DNA of 64,000 nt from Taeniopygia guttata (taxonomy: Eukaryota; Chordata; Aves; Passeriformes; Estrildidae). Made by a program: the position numbers and the translations under genes. The first letter of the stretch is position 1, and each line of letters starts with the position of its first letter. Location of the stretch: assembly GCF_048771995.1 (NCBI RefSeq), contig NC_133024.1, positions 60,036,501 through 60,100,500 on the forward strand. The letters are read 5' to 3'. The notes beneath the pieces are model-generated. The model did not search any database. It saw only the letters and a list, made by a program, of their open reading frames with translations, and had not been told where the DNA came from. Below, in pieces: positions 1 to 13,400 of the stretch.

Positions 1-1691
1 GGTGCAGTATCAGTGAAATGTGGACTTTTATTAGATCTGACTTGGTGCCTTTATCCTGCCCAAGCCAAAGGGCATTTATAAACATATGGGCAGGCATTAG
101 CCATGAGGTGGAGGAACGCTTTTCTTGTACAGCACCACCATAAACATCAGGTTGACAGATCTATTTACCATTGTGCCCAAAGGGCAAACGAGTTTCTTCT
201 GCTTTGACTCACTTCAGATGGGCTGATTTCAGCCCTCAGTTTATGTAGCCATAACTCTGCTGAAGGAAACACGACTGCATAAATGTACCTTGAGGACAGA
301 CCACAGATCATAATAAAAATGACCTGGTGAGATCACCTGATGTGCAGAGCCACACAGGGCAGCCAAAAGCACACTCAGAGTCCTCTTCCTCACATCCTTC
401 AAGACAGGACTGCCCCTCTAAGGAAAGAGTCCCTTCAGTAAGAAACTGCTTTCTGTTCTTATTGCCATTTTCTTTTCCTTTCCTGTACAACAGGTTTGTG
501 GCTTCTTTCCTAAGTCCTGGTTATGTATAATCCAACATGTTCTTGCTACTGCTGCTTTGTCTCTGAATACAACAGGTCTAGCCTAGAGACAGGGCTGGCC
601 TTGCCCCTTCATAGGGCTGATCCTATGGTCCGGGAAGGCAGCAGACTGCTTGTACAGCAAGCCCTTGCATACAAGTCCATGTAACTGATGAACCAAAAAT
701 GTCCCTTTTTGTGTGGGAATCCATGTGGCAGATAGCCAAGTCACACTGCAGCTCTGAGAACACTTTCCTCTAGTTTGTCTGTCCCAGGCAAGTGCCTGGT
801 TTGCTCACAGAATGGACCCAGTCCTCCTGCCCCTTTTCGTTGTATGACTTGTGATTTCACAGGGTCTCAAACCATGGGGTTTGCCAAGCCCCCTCTCCAT
901 ACAACACACGCCTGGCTGGAGGTGCACATTTGAGTGGAGCCCACACTGTGCTTGTAACCATCAGAGGACATTCTGGCACCTCTGAGGGAAGCTGAGTAGC
1001 TGTGGACATCCCAGGTGAACATCCATTTAGCAAGAGACCAAAACCTTCCATTCATATACTTCTTCTGTGTACACAGTGTGAAGGGTTGGGCTTTAAGTCA
1101 TGGTGTCAAGATACTTTTTTACAACATGGTCTGGAGATGTCAAGATTGGGGTTTACGCAGGGCTCCTGAAAATAATTATCCAGCTCCAGCAGTGGGCTGC
1201 ACCAGGGGCTCTGTGATACTAAAACAGTCATTGGAAGAACAAAGCTCCCTGATAATCTCAGCATGGAAAAGCAAGTGCTTCCCTCTGAGTTCAGGTCAAG
1301 GCTTGGGTGAGGATTTTATAGGTTAACTGAGATGGGAAAGCCCTCCAAAAAACTTAAGTGGGTATGCCCATAATTCTATTGTTTGCAGGAGAAAAAACAT
1401 GTCCTGGATAGGTAACCTCCTGGGAGAAAGGAGCAAAATAACCGAGCAGACTCCTTCCTCCAGGAGGACTTCTGAATTAATTACCAGAGTTATCTCTGCT
1501 GGACACATCTTCATTTCCCCTAAACTCACTTGTTGTAGCTCTGTGCATTTTTACTCCAATTTACATTCATGTTAAAGAATTATTTGTAAAATCAAAGGGT
1601 CCTGTTTCTTTCCAGTCTTTCACAGAGAAGCAATTTTAAGCAATGTACAAATGTAAAAATATCAGGTTTAAATGTATTTCAAGGAATGATG

Positions 1692-1750
1692 GAATCAATC
1701 ATAGAATCACTAAGGTTGGGAAAAAACTCTGAGATCATTGAGTCGACTGA
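1692..1750 (-). mobile_element. CR1 LINE 3' end fragment
   Basis: Read on the + strand, the segment starts with a degenerate copy of the CR1 terminal microsatellite (ATCATAGAATCA). It continues with AAGGTTGGG and GAGATCATTGAGTC, the reverse complement of the conserved CR1 3' end. The element is therefore on the minus strand and heavily 5'-truncated, as most avian CR1 copies are. It carries no coding capacity. Confidence 0.65.
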
Positions 1751-4667
1751 AGATTTAGCTTACTTGAAAGAACATTTAAGATTACCTTCCATACCTTTCC
1801 TTTTATTATCTGAAGATAATTTGTCCTACACAGTTATTAGGGGATAAATACTGAGCTGAATTAGGCACAGTACATGGTATTCTTCAATATGCATAGTGTA
1901 TAGAGAAGACAAAGGGGTTTTTAACAGAAAGAAGACTAAGAGCAAGAAGAGCTGATCACAAGAGGAATTATTAATGGATTAAATTTTTTAATTATTTGGT
2001 TTATTGCTAACAGAGAGCTGTCTACTGCTCCTGCTGCTAGAGCAGTATTACTCATAGTTAAATATGCAGATCTCTGTCTTGACTGTAACTTAAATAATAT
2101 TGGTCCCAAGATTAGCCAGGAGCTGATATGATACATTTTGGTAGGTTGAAAGTTTTCTGTGTTGTCCTCAAGTGTGAGCTTCTTTTCCAACTGAGAAAAT
2201 GTTGGATATGTTGTTGAATACATCTTATCTTTTTATCCATGCTTTCAACTAAAAATGTCTAATGTTTTCCATGGTAGTTCATTATTACACAGATATGAAA
2301 GGGGAGTAACCAGTCATGGTTTTATTAGTATTTTCAAGATGGTACTAAAACTATACTAAGAATATGTGAAAGTGTAAAAAGTTAACTAAGTTCAAGTGAT
2401 GTGAACTTTCTCAGTGTCATCAATAGCTTTGGATAATGCAAGATGTTAACTTTCTCTCTAGCAGAAAAAAAAGATATTTTCTTCTAGCTGATCAACTTCT
2501 CATATACAGCAAAGCAATTTGATTTTAAAAGCAATTTAGCAGCACTTAGAGATATTTTCTCAATTCCAAGAGTTTTATAATTGCCAGAGAGATCTCACTT
2601 TTGCTAACTTTAGACACATGAAAATATGTAGGTATATCTTCTGGTGATGGTTATCTCATAGAGTTGCATTAAAAGTAATTAAAAATATCTTTTCTAGCTC
2701 TTAAAAAAAACCCAACCAAAATTCCTTCTTTATGTCTTCCAGTGTTAGATAACGATTTTCCACTTGCACGTTAAAATTCTTAAATGATAACTTAGATGCA
2801 TTTGACAAAGGGATATTATTAAAAGTTTAACATTTCTTTCACAATATGTCACAAGATTTTTAAAATATGATAACATTTAAATTGAATGACGTAATGATGC
2901 ATGTGCTGAAATTAACTGTCATGCATTTATAAGAGGTAAGTCACAAGATAGAATTGGTTGTTCCTCAGTAACAAGTACAGTTTTTATCTAAAACACTTCT
3001 TAGTGAACAAAAAAAAAGTCTTTTGTCACATACCCAAATACTTGACTTTACACTTCAGTTTTAATCTCAATCTGACTAAGATGATTTCTCTAAAAAAAAA
3101 CCCACTGACTTTCAGGGCACTATAAGTTCTCCTGAGTGACTTCAATCTGATAGAAAGCTGGATATGACATATTTCCAATCGACTTCTTATATACTGGGAG
3201 TCTCAGCACAGCAGCTTTAACATGTTTCAGGAGTCTTTTATTAAGAAATAGGCTAAACCCTCCTCCTTTCATGATCTTAAGCCCTTTAGAACTCATGATG
3301 CCATTCCTACTTCAGATGCAGAGAAAATGCTGAATATTTTTCACATGTGAACCTTTTAAAAACCTAATTATTTAAGGCTTCAAACTAAAGTAATTTCAGT
3401 ATTTCTGAGGAGAATTGCATTATCTGATTTCAAGACATGCAGGATACATTAAAATGTCTTAAAACATGTTATTTTCAATAATAACAAAGGAAATGGTGCC
3501 CTGGAGCTCAGTAAATTGACTGGCTACTGGAAGTATTTGAATGAATGCTTGAAAGACACATCCACAATTAAAAGGAAAATGTCTCCCCCATAAAATATCC
3601 CATAGCAGTCATGGCTCACTTACAAGAGGTGACCAGCTGTGCTACCAAGGACCTGCACTCATCCACCCTCCCAGTGAGCCCTGCCCCAAATGGACACCCA
3701 GGTGTCTTGCCCCACCGTGGCTCCCTTCTCCTCCCCTGACTCCCAACCACAAAATCTACTAATTCCTGCTGTCTGCTTCCTTTCATGGCAGTTTCTCAGC
3801 AAAAGCAGTAAAGGAGGTTGCAGGAGGAGTTGGTTGAACCTCTTTGGCAGGATGTGGGTGACCCAAAGCCACCGGATGCTGATGTGGGACCTTGAAGTGG
3901 CTGGCAGGCATGCTTGCTCACCTCCTGTGCCGTGCTGCTCCCTGAGTTGCAGCGATTGAACTCCCTTATCACTGCCAGACCAGACCCTAAAATAAAAAGA
4001 GAAGTGAGGCTCTTTTAATGTGCTTAAGCAGTCTAGGGTGGCACTTGTTATGCAGGCAGGTTCTGCATGCAGTCAGATTCTGGCCTGGGTGAGCATGTTT
4101 TTCTCGCAGGGGAGAAAAAAAAATTGTCAGTAAAATGCTATTTCTAAACAAAGCTTGGCAGGGGATTCAGGATAAGGTACAGTGCTGCACCTAATCTTTT
4201 TTCCAAAAGAGCGGATTTGAAGTTAATGACCCCTGAAGCACATTTATTTGCTTTGTGGTAAAAACCAAAACATCCTTCTTTTTTTTCTTTATTTGGAGAC
4301 AAGAAGGAAGGTTTGCAGCACCAATTACTTCTACTTTGCTACTTGAAAGACAATTCTGTGTTTCATAGGAGAGTATTTGCAGGATATTCCTGACTTAGGA
4401 AATATACTTGGGACTGCAGGGGAAGGAAGTAACTACTGCAGATATTTTAGTAGAGTCTGTGGGTTGTTGGCATTGCTGCAAGCTCAGGTCTGTCTAGAGA
4501 TGAGGGCTGTGCAGTTTTCAGTATGACTTTGTCTTGATGTTGACATGTGACCTGCCTGACGAAGCCAAAGCATGATAAGACTCGCAACGTGATTTAGCAG
4601 TGCAGGAAGAGGGAAAACAATGATTGTTTTTGAGAGTGTCAGGAAAAGAAATCCCATTCCACTCAAC

Positions 4668-4739
4668 TTTTTTTTTTTTTTTTTAATTGTTTTCCAGAGT
4701 AATGCAATCTTAAAAAAAAAAAAAAAAAGAGAGAGAGAG
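4668..4739. repeat. T17 / A17 inverted homopolymers and (GA)n
   Basis: A run of 17 T at 4668-4684 is followed 27 bases later by 17 A at 4712-4728, which leads into a short GA repeat. The two runs are complementary and could pair as a hairpin. They may be tails of two oppositely oriented retroposons, or simple slippage products. Confidence 0.7.
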
Positions 4740-7365
4740 CTTGTTCTCAGTGTGAATTCTTCCTGTGGGTAATGATCTGGACAAGCATAAAACTGGATCA
4801 ATGTTTCCCACTGTTTCCAAGCCATGTTGCCATTGCTGGATTTCTGCCAAACTTGTCAACTTGCCTTGAAGTGGAAGAACTGTGGGAGATCAGACCTCTA
4901 TAGCCTTGTCACTCCCAGCAGCAGTCACGCTGCAAACACAACTGTCTTGGCAACTACTCAGATGCTTTTTACTGATCTACAGTTGTTGAGACATAGCTGA
5001 AAGCTGGGCCTCCAGTCCTTGCATCTGTCAGGGTGATTTAAAAATATACATAGTCAGAACCATGAACACTGAATTATGGGTACTTACAGAACCCAGTGAG
5101 TAGTCAGAACAAAACTCTTACGTCTCTGTGTGCTGACAGATCTTGTCACTCAATGATCTTGGAGTGCACTGATGAAGTATTTTGAAGCTTCTGCAGTAAT
5201 GCACTCCACTACAGTTCAGTGATAGCTTGCTAATATATGTCTGAACACAAAGCTGACTTTTTCTACCCAGCACTGGTCATACTTGTTGCCAGCTGAGCTC
5301 TCTGGGCTTATGACCCCAGGAGGGATGGGCAACACCTGCAAGAAAAAGCATTTGACAAAAACTAAGTCAGCTCAGCCACAGTGTTATGCTACAAACAGGT
5401 CATAAGAGTGTGTGTCTAGATGTATGTATGTCTGTCTAATGAAAGATATCTATATCTGCTAAAAGCATTGGAAGATAACAGCAGGTATTTCACAACCTAT
5501 ATGGCTGTACTTTGTAAGCATTTCCTCTGGCAAAAACCAGTAGCATTTTAGGGCAAAAGAAAAGCAGTTTGGAAAAATGTATGTTCCACCCCAGCATTCA
5601 GATCAGTTCTATCAGTGGTATATGACTCCCCCATGTGCCTTCTGTTCTGCTCATTCAATGAGGTTACCCAAATAAAATAGAGCATCTTATATCATCTGAA
5701 AAGTGAAACAGCCTTGGAAAAGCAAAGAAAACTTGCCTTTATACAACCTCCAAGTTGGCCTTTTCCCAGCTCTGGCAATCCATACAAACTCCCTTGCAGA
5801 GGACCTTATCTTGTGTGTGTCATGGACTTCATATACAGGGCAAAGCCAGGTTCCCATTGCTCTCAAAACGAGATATTGTTCTTGTCCTAGTATTGGTCTT
5901 CATACAGACACAGACCTTCCTATAAACCTTTGAAGTCATGATATGAAACTTAATGCTGGCAGCAAAAGCCACTATGTGGGAAGCAGAATTGAGGGACAGA
6001 GACACCCAGCTTTTCTGTTTAACAAATAGCTCACTTCCTATTAGCAGTAGAGTTACCTCCTGCAGGCAAAGCCATAAATCATGCTGCCTAGCAGCCACCA
6101 AGTTGAGAAAACCACCTCTGAATTTAGAAATTGAGTGTCAAGTTATACCACCTATTGCTCTCTGACTTATTCATTATGCTTGAATCTGTGGAATTTGTGG
6201 TGTTTTAGCCCAGCTCATAAAAATAATGTCCTGGATGATCAAAGGTGTACTTTGATCTGCAGACCTCTTTCTTTGTCTTGAGGCACCAGCCTCAAACACC
6301 TCAAGGACATCTGCTAATGGGACTGAAATGAGTCTGCTGTGCTGAGCAGCACTATGTGCATGACAACAAGCAAGCCTCAAGCCAGTTTGTGCAGTAGCAT
6401 GTCAGGCAGCTTTTCACTTGTCCTAAACACAGTGAGGCCTCTTGGGTATAGAAAGACATCTTATCTCCACCTGCTCTATCTGAAAGAGAACATTTTGTCT
6501 CAGGATTTCAAAAAGTGTCTTCTGTTCAGTTCTGACTCAAAATTCCAGTTACTCTGATAGGAGATGACTCTCCAGCAAATCTTGGAAAACCATCTTCTCT
6601 GGGGACAGACTCACCTCTGACTATTCTCGTTCCCATGAACGACTTTGGTAGCACTCAGACAAAGATTTCTGCTGATTTTCAGCTTGGTCTGGTGGAGAAA
6701 GCTTGAACTTTGGCAAACCCTTAAGACAGACCAGGGTGTGCAGATGCTCTGGGAATTCTCTGTCTTAGCTGCTCCACTTGGTGTCCTGGTAGTCTGTTGC
6801 ATGGTAATGGGAAAGATATGGTCTTTCTAGTAAGCATCCTGACATTGCCTGACAGGGGTAACTAGGATTTGTAGATACCTTGATACGAGCCCTCCTTTGC
6901 ATGTGAGTGCTTGCTGCTAAGCATGATGCTCACAGAGTATGCTTGAACTAGGTGTGAGGAAGCACACCAGGTTTTTCTGGCTTGGCCAGCTCAACTAGAG
7001 TTCAGGTTTGCAAAAACACACTGGGCTTTGCTGCAACTTGTCACAATCCCAGTGTCTGCCTGTGATGGCCTGAAGAGTACCTGGTCCTCAGGAAGATCTG
7101 AATTGGGGACCTGTTAAAGAGAGGGGGCTTGCTCTGTGGAAACGGTGAAGGAAAGAACCCAAACTGTGTGAAAGTCTCACAGCATTTAATGCTGCAAGTA
7201 TTAATGAGACTCGTGGTGCAGCTATGCAGAGCTAGAGCAGGAAGGTGGAGAGTTGCATGACCAGGAAGTTCCCAGAGGTGCAACATTAATGAGAACTTGA
7301 ATTAGGAAATGAAACAAAAGCTCAGAAGAAAACAAGAAGTAGAATTCATTGTTTATAATTTGGTT

Positions 7366-7487
7366 TGGTGGTTTTTTTTTGGGTTTTTTTTTTTTTTTGT
7401 TGGTTTTGTTTGGTTGGGGTTTGGGTTTTTGGGGGTCTTTTGGGGTTTTTTTTGGGTTTTTGTTTGGTTTTTTGGTTTTTTTATGCA
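7366..7487 (+). repeat. G/T-only low-complexity tract with G-quadruplex motif
   Basis: Almost every base is G or T. G runs at 7416-7419, 7423-7425, 7431-7435, 7442-7445 and 7454-7456 are separated by loops of 3, 5, 6 and 8 bases. The first four satisfy the usual G3+N1-7 quadruplex rule on the + strand. Read on the minus strand the tract is an A-rich, CC-interrupted stretch, a common form of decayed retroposon tail or simple repeat in birds. Open frames crossing it encode only Phe/Trp/Gly/Val-rich peptides and are not genes. Confidence 0.85.
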
Positions 7488-8240
7488 CAAGCTGAAAAGA
7501 AATTGCCATCTGGGATCTTAGAGACTGAAATATATCCTGAATATTCATATGGTGTTATGGAAGAGTATCCATGGCCAAGCATGTGGCCGTCAGTGTGGTA
7601 GCAAATGAGTAGGACACATAGGTCACATAAAGAGGTGAGTATCAGGGAAATTCCATATCAGCTGGAGTTCCCAAAGAGATCACAGTCAGGATAGTAAGTG
7701 GAAAAGATCAAGGTTGAAGTCCAGGTAAAAGGCCAAGATCAAACAGCACATCATTTTGAAGCAGAGACAGTTACAGACACTGAAGTGCACAGTAGAGAAA
7801 CAACTACAGATTAGTACAGATCAGTCACCAAATCTGATGGGTTTCCAGTTATTTGCTCCCTCTGTCTAAGATTTGCTGAGTACCAGTGAGTGGTGCTTTA
7901 GACACAAGGATGTGTAGCATTTAGACACAAATATCTGTAGCATATTGTCAGGTCTCTTACACTAAGGTTTACATCACTTTCTGACTTTTCCCCCAAATGT
8001 TAGAGGTGCCACAGAGGAGAGTTTCACTGTGAAGGAAAATATGGAGATAAGCCCAGGCTAAACTCATGACTTGCATATGCAGAGTATTCCTGCTAGGTTT
8101 ACAAGCAATTTATTTGATTCTTTCATGGATTAAATAAGGTGGTTTTGACCAGCCAGTGTGGCAATCCATTAATTTAAGCCTGTTCATTTTGGTATGAGCA
8201 TATCTGTATGCATGCAGTTACACTCTGCTGAGCAGTGACT

Positions 8241-8827
8241 TGGTAGTGGTTTAACCTCAGCCAACAGCTAAGCCCCACATGGCTGCTCACTCAGTCCCTC
8301 ACCAGTGGGATCAGGGAGAGAATTGGAAGGGTAAAAGCTGGAGAACTCATGGATTTGGATAAAGAGCATTTAGTGGGGAAAGCAAAAGCTGCACACAAAA
8401 GTGAACAAAGCAAGGAATTAGTTCACTGCTCCCCCTGGGCAGGCAGGTGTTCAGCCATCTCCAGGAGAGCAGGACCCCAGCATGTGTAATGGATACTTGG
8501 GAAGACAAGAACCATCACTCCAAATGTCCTCCACTTCCTCCTTCTTCCCCCTCTTTATATACTGGGCATGATGTTGCATGGTCTGGGATCTCCCTTTGGT
8601 CAGTTTGGGTCACCTGTCCTGGCTGTGTCTCCTGCCATGCACCCTGAGCCTCCTTGCCAGCATGGCAGTACAAAAAGTAGAAGAGGCCTTGGCTCTGTAT
8701 AAGCTCTGCTCAGCAATAACAAAAACATCTCTGTATTATCAACCCTGTGTTCAGCATAAATCCAAAACACAGCCTCTTACCAGCTACTGTGAAGAAAAGT
8801 ATCTCTACTCTACCCCAAATCAGCACA
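8241..8827 (+). mobile_element. solo LTR, ERVL-like avian endogenous retrovirus
   Basis: The segment begins TGGTAGTGGTTTAACC and ends CAGCACA, so it has the TG...CA termini of an LTR. GACT lies directly outside both ends (8237-8240 and 8828-8831; the fifth base T is also shared), a plausible target-site duplication. A TATA box (TTTATATA, 8554-8561) sits where a U3 promoter would be. The sequence resembles a common avian ERVL-type LTR family from memory; the exact family name needs a repeat library. No gag, pol or env sequence adjoins it, so it looks like a solo LTR left by recombination. A shorter relative lies at 52049-52201. The small open frames inside are shadows. Confidence 0.75.
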
Positions 8828-9065
8828 GACTTGAACTACTGCTGGATCCTGGTTACTTCAGTCACATGGGTCCACACACAGATGTCAAGTCCAAGATTGA
8901 CTGCTGAAATGCAACAATTTAATGTTTGACCTGTTAGATGGTATTGAGAAAGAGGTAAAAGGCCTGATGGATACAGGCAGGTTTTCTCTAATGACATATT
9001 CAATGTTTAGAGGGGAAATTGTCACAAAATTTGAGATACCTAAATCTGATTAGTAAAACAACATA

Positions 9066-9178
9066 GAAGCAGTTTATACACATACACACATATATACACA
9101 GAGGTCCTTACGTTTTTGGGGGTTTATATATGTGTACATATGTCTCTACATGTATATGTCCATATATGCGTGTGTATT
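9066..9178. repeat. imperfect CA/TA then TG/TA simple repeat
   Basis: A CACATA-rich left part (about 9073-9101) faces a TGTATATG-rich right part (about 9125-9175) across roughly 25 bases. The two halves are partly complementary, giving a potential imperfect hairpin and an unstable microsatellite. Confidence 0.6.
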
Positions 9179-10388
9179 GGCTCGACTGATGCAGTTAGGT
9201 GGGGGCTCATGAGCAAGCACAGCTACTGCATTGGCCCACCCTTGCTGGATTGGGAAGGGCTGGTGGAGTGACCCGCAAAGGGAGTTGGACCTGTCTGGTC
9301 TGGTACTCCAATGGCACAATTTCCATCCCATGTGAGAGTGAAATTACTCATTTTCTAAAAACATGGAAATCTTGACACTGAATAAATGGGAAATAAGGCT
9401 ACCTAGGTCAAGCAGTGAGTACTTATGTTTACTTTGGATTTGTCTACATTTAATCAGATGACAGAGAAGTTTTTTGGTGTTCTCTAAACCACCACTGTCT
9501 TTCTGCAGGGATGTGTCTTGAGAGAACAGCTGGAGCAGAGCATTATTATTTGGGGGTGCACAACCGATAAAGCCGCCCTGACCATTTCATCTCTACACCC
9601 AGATAATTACATAATTTTAGCCAGAAATGAAATATTTTATGTTTGATTTTATTCTTCTTTCATACACATAATCCACTGGTAGACAGACTCTTCTAATCTT
9701 CTTGTCAGTGAGGGCTTTGTAGGGTTTATGCTCTCTAAGATGATATATCCTAGCAACATCAGAATTAAACTAGCTGCAGTGAAAGAGGAAAGCTGCAAGA
9801 ATGTCCAAGTTATTGGATATTCACCATCATTTGATTAATACAGCTGCTTGCAGTGTACGTTTCCAGCAGCTCAGTGTCCCAAAGAGGTATTCTGACAGTG
9901 TCATGAAGTATAGGCTATTTCTTACAATCGCATTCTCAGAGCCCCAAAATCCTCTTTGATGTTGTGCTTACTGGTAGAGACACTGTAACATGGTTACACA
10001 GGTAGCTCTCAAACCTGGAAGGATGGAATGTGAGTACCTAATGCAGAGAAATGGCACTGCTTCTATGTCTCTGAAGGCAAGGGGGTGCTTCACTCTCCCA
10101 TGCTGATTGCTGGATGTCTCTTAGCATGTGAGCTCAAAGAGGAAGCTTTTACTTTAATAACAGCACTTTTCTCCATTTTTTGTTTTTCTTGATCTGTTTT
10201 TTTTATTGATGGAAAATTGTCTGAAAAGGGAAAACCAGCATCCCGCTACAAGAGCCATATCTGATATGATGCAGCAGCTGGGGCACCACTTTGATCTACA
10301 ATATTCCTGGATTAGAATCTGCATATGTTGCTGTGTGATACTGGAAGACATCAGTGAAGAATAAAAGGCATAAAAATATCCCCTTTTT

Positions 10389-10407
10389 AAACAAACAAAC
10401 AAACAAC
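10389..10407 (+). repeat. (AAAC)n microsatellite
   Basis: Four AAAC units followed by AAC are visible directly. The tract is short and is probably a decayed A-rich tail or simple slippage. Confidence 0.8.
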
Positions 10408-13400
10408 AAGAAAACCCACCAGAGATAGTTTCTTTTCACTCGTGTTGAAGGCTCCATGTTGGACTGCAGTTTCGATGGACAGTTCCCTTCCCAGTGCCTC
10501 TTAGCACTAGGCTGTGTTTTGCCTTTATATCCTGAACTTTTGTGAGGAAACCTTTCATCCTAACACAAATGATTTAAATCTTCTTTCCTCCTCCAGCCCA
10601 AGCTTATTAATCTCACTCAATTTGCAGACAGACTGTGTAACTCAGCAGTCTTCTTTAATGCCGGCCCAGTTTTAGAGTGTTACACTCCCTGGTGTGACAT
10701 GTGGTTCTGTTTACTGCTAACTCCCAGGTACCACTCTAAAAATCTGTGTCACACTCCTGGTCTCCTGTGCATCCTTTCTTTTGGGTGTTGCCAGCCCTCC
10801 CTCACGCCCAGGGCCGTGTAGGAGGAAGTTTCCCCTCCCTTACCCAAAGGGCTTCAATGTGCTCCAGTTTTCCCTCCAGTCCTGGCCATCCTCCCACTAA
10901 TGCTGGTGACTCCACTGGCCTTTTTCCCACTGTCTTTCCTTCCCTGCTCCCTGACATTATTTTTAATTCACTTGCAGTCTTTAAAAATTATGCTGACATC
11001 AACTGGGGCTGTGGCCAGGGCTGAGATAAGTCAGAAGCATCTGTCTGCTGGGAGGCAATAACTCCACTACCCATGAGCTGCTTTGAAGTTGATAATTAGG
11101 GTCAGTGAGTATCATGTCACACAACATTAGTCCCCTACTCTTTCCTAGCTCTGTGATTCCTCCCTAAATAAATGGCCCATGGTTGCCTTTAAGACACCAT
11201 AAAATTCTGGAACTGGCTGACTTCTTCAGTATCCTCAAAAGGCTGCATCAAGGAAGACACTTGTCCTCAAGTTGAACAAAAAGGTTTGCTTTGCTTCGTG
11301 GGGAAAAACCCATTTCAGCTGAAAAATAATACAAAAGTTCAAACCATTGAAGAATGTTTACTTGCTTATCAAAAGATACTTCCCAGAGGTCTATAAGACA
11401 GCAGGCTGAGTTTGCACAACATTCCCTGAACAAATGCTGCAATCTGATACCTTTTTATGGGGATTCTCAAGGAGAGAACAAATTAAATTAATGATAAATA
11501 GAAATACAAATAAAGTAATTTAAAGGAAAAGGCCATATGACAAGTTCACCAGGTTATTGTAATTCTACTTCAGCATATGATTAACTCCCAAATTCCAGAA
11601 TACTAGGGATCTGTGCATGCATTAATATAGTCAGGTCACACTTCGGACACATGAAAAGAATATACAGTGGCATTTGGGTCAACAGCATATAAAAATGATT
11701 GCTGTAATCAGTCTGTTAATGACTTGCTCTTTATCAGAAAATTCTTATTAAATTTAGCTTGTTAATTTATTACTACTATGACAATATTTGTCATTTTGCC
11801 ATTACTTGGAATTTGATTCTGGGAAAATCCGAGCTTTTAATAAGAAGATAATTCTAAAAGGCTTGAATCATTGCAGAAGATGACATGAATATGCAAATTA
11901 AATAGGCCCTAAAGGCTCAGAAACCAGTAGGCAAATTGAAAGAACCTACTATTTATTAAAATAAAATCAAATAAAAAACCAAATAAAGAAAAACCTTTCA
12001 TGATTTTCAAGTCATTTTCCTACTGCTCAAGGATCTGGTAAATGTGGTTTAAAACCCTGATTCTGACAATGTTGCTAAACTCAAAGAACTTCTCAAAAGT
12101 AGAAACCTGCTGATGTACCCTTTAATTCATCTGGGCAGTGTGTTTTGTCCAGAAGTGTCCCAACTCCTTGTGACTTCATTACGCTTTTCTCGATTCCTCC
12201 CCTCTTGCTGCCTTCTGTTTTCTGGTGGAGTTATATGCTGAGCACTTGCAGCGCTCCTAAGCCCTTCCCATTTGCTTTGCACTTGCTCACTTGTTTCTGC
12301 TGCTGTTTGCATGGACTTCTCCCTAAGTTGTAGCTGCAAAGAAACAGCCAGTTGCAGTAGCAAGCTAAGACAGCCCAAAAGGGGAAGGCATGTCACCAGC
12401 CCGGAGACCCAGGGGAGCTGCTGTGGCATTGCAGCAATCGCCGGTGCCTTCACCAGCTTCCCCTTCCCTGCTACAGCAGGTGACTCGTCCTTTCCTTTGG
12501 CTCTTTGCACTATTACGTGCCCCGCTGGGCCCCAGGAGCAGGTGGGCAGCCCCCTCCTGGCCCCATCAGGCTGCTGGAGGGGTTGGAGTGTCAGGGAGAA
12601 GGGCTAGGACATTGAAGACCCTTGCAGGCAGCACTGGGGCAGCTGTCTTTCTCATGCTGCTGTTTCTGTATCTGCGCCTGTTAGAGTTTACATCCCGTCT
12701 CTACCTGCGCAGCCATGGCTGTGTTCCCATGCCCAGCCCCTTGCCCCTCCAGCTGGCTCCTAAGCTTTCACGGCTGATTCCTGTTCAATGCCTAGATGGA
12801 TACAAGGATATTTTTAGGCAACTAATGTAATACACTTGGAAATATTTGTCTTAACTTTCTAAAGGAGTGACTTTGGCCATATCAAAGTCTCTTTTTATAA
12901 CCCGTCAAACTGCTCTAGCAAAAAGATGTTTGGAGCAGTGGGAAGAGGTGCTGGCTCTGTGTGACAAGCTCTCTCACCTTCAGTGTTGCTGGAATTATGA
13001 TTTGATAGATGCTGTGAATCTAATTGCTATGACACTGGCTCCTTAAAGTCTTTGTTGCAAGTTTTACAGCAGTGCTCCTGCCAGCATATGCTTATCACCA
13101 GAATGTTGCTTTCCTTTGATACTCTGTCTCTCAAAGGAGAATAAGAATGTCCTGCTGTGAGTGGGAGCAGGCACGAAAAGCCCCAGATTACTTCCTGAAA
13201 TGAGGTTTGAAGACAAAAACAGATCAGACTACTCATTGTGGTGGAGATTTCCTCACCTAAGCACACAGAGGGTGCTGTGTAGGGCCCAGGTGAAGGTAGT
13301 CTTAAGGCAATGCTGTTTAAAAGCACATCCCAACTGCTCCAGACAAAGTCTTCAGTTCAAATAAATTGCTCTAATGCAACAATCAGCAATAAGGGTATTT

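Larger units (their letters stand above)
1..8240. other. intergenic, no gene recognised
   Basis: All open frames here are short (the longest about 113 codons), lack family resemblance, and often overlap each other on both strands, as expected by chance in DNA of about 40% GC. Besides the CR1 end and the low-complexity tracts listed separately, I see ordinary AT-rich sequence. Distal regulatory elements or non-coding RNA exons could be present but cannot be read from sequence alone. Confidence 0.7.

Noticed and set aside
12127..12830. Overlapping 111-146 codon frames as a gene
   Set aside because: Frames overlap on both strands with no recognisable domain, no splice-supported structure and no homology that I can name. 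Kept only as a compositional finding.
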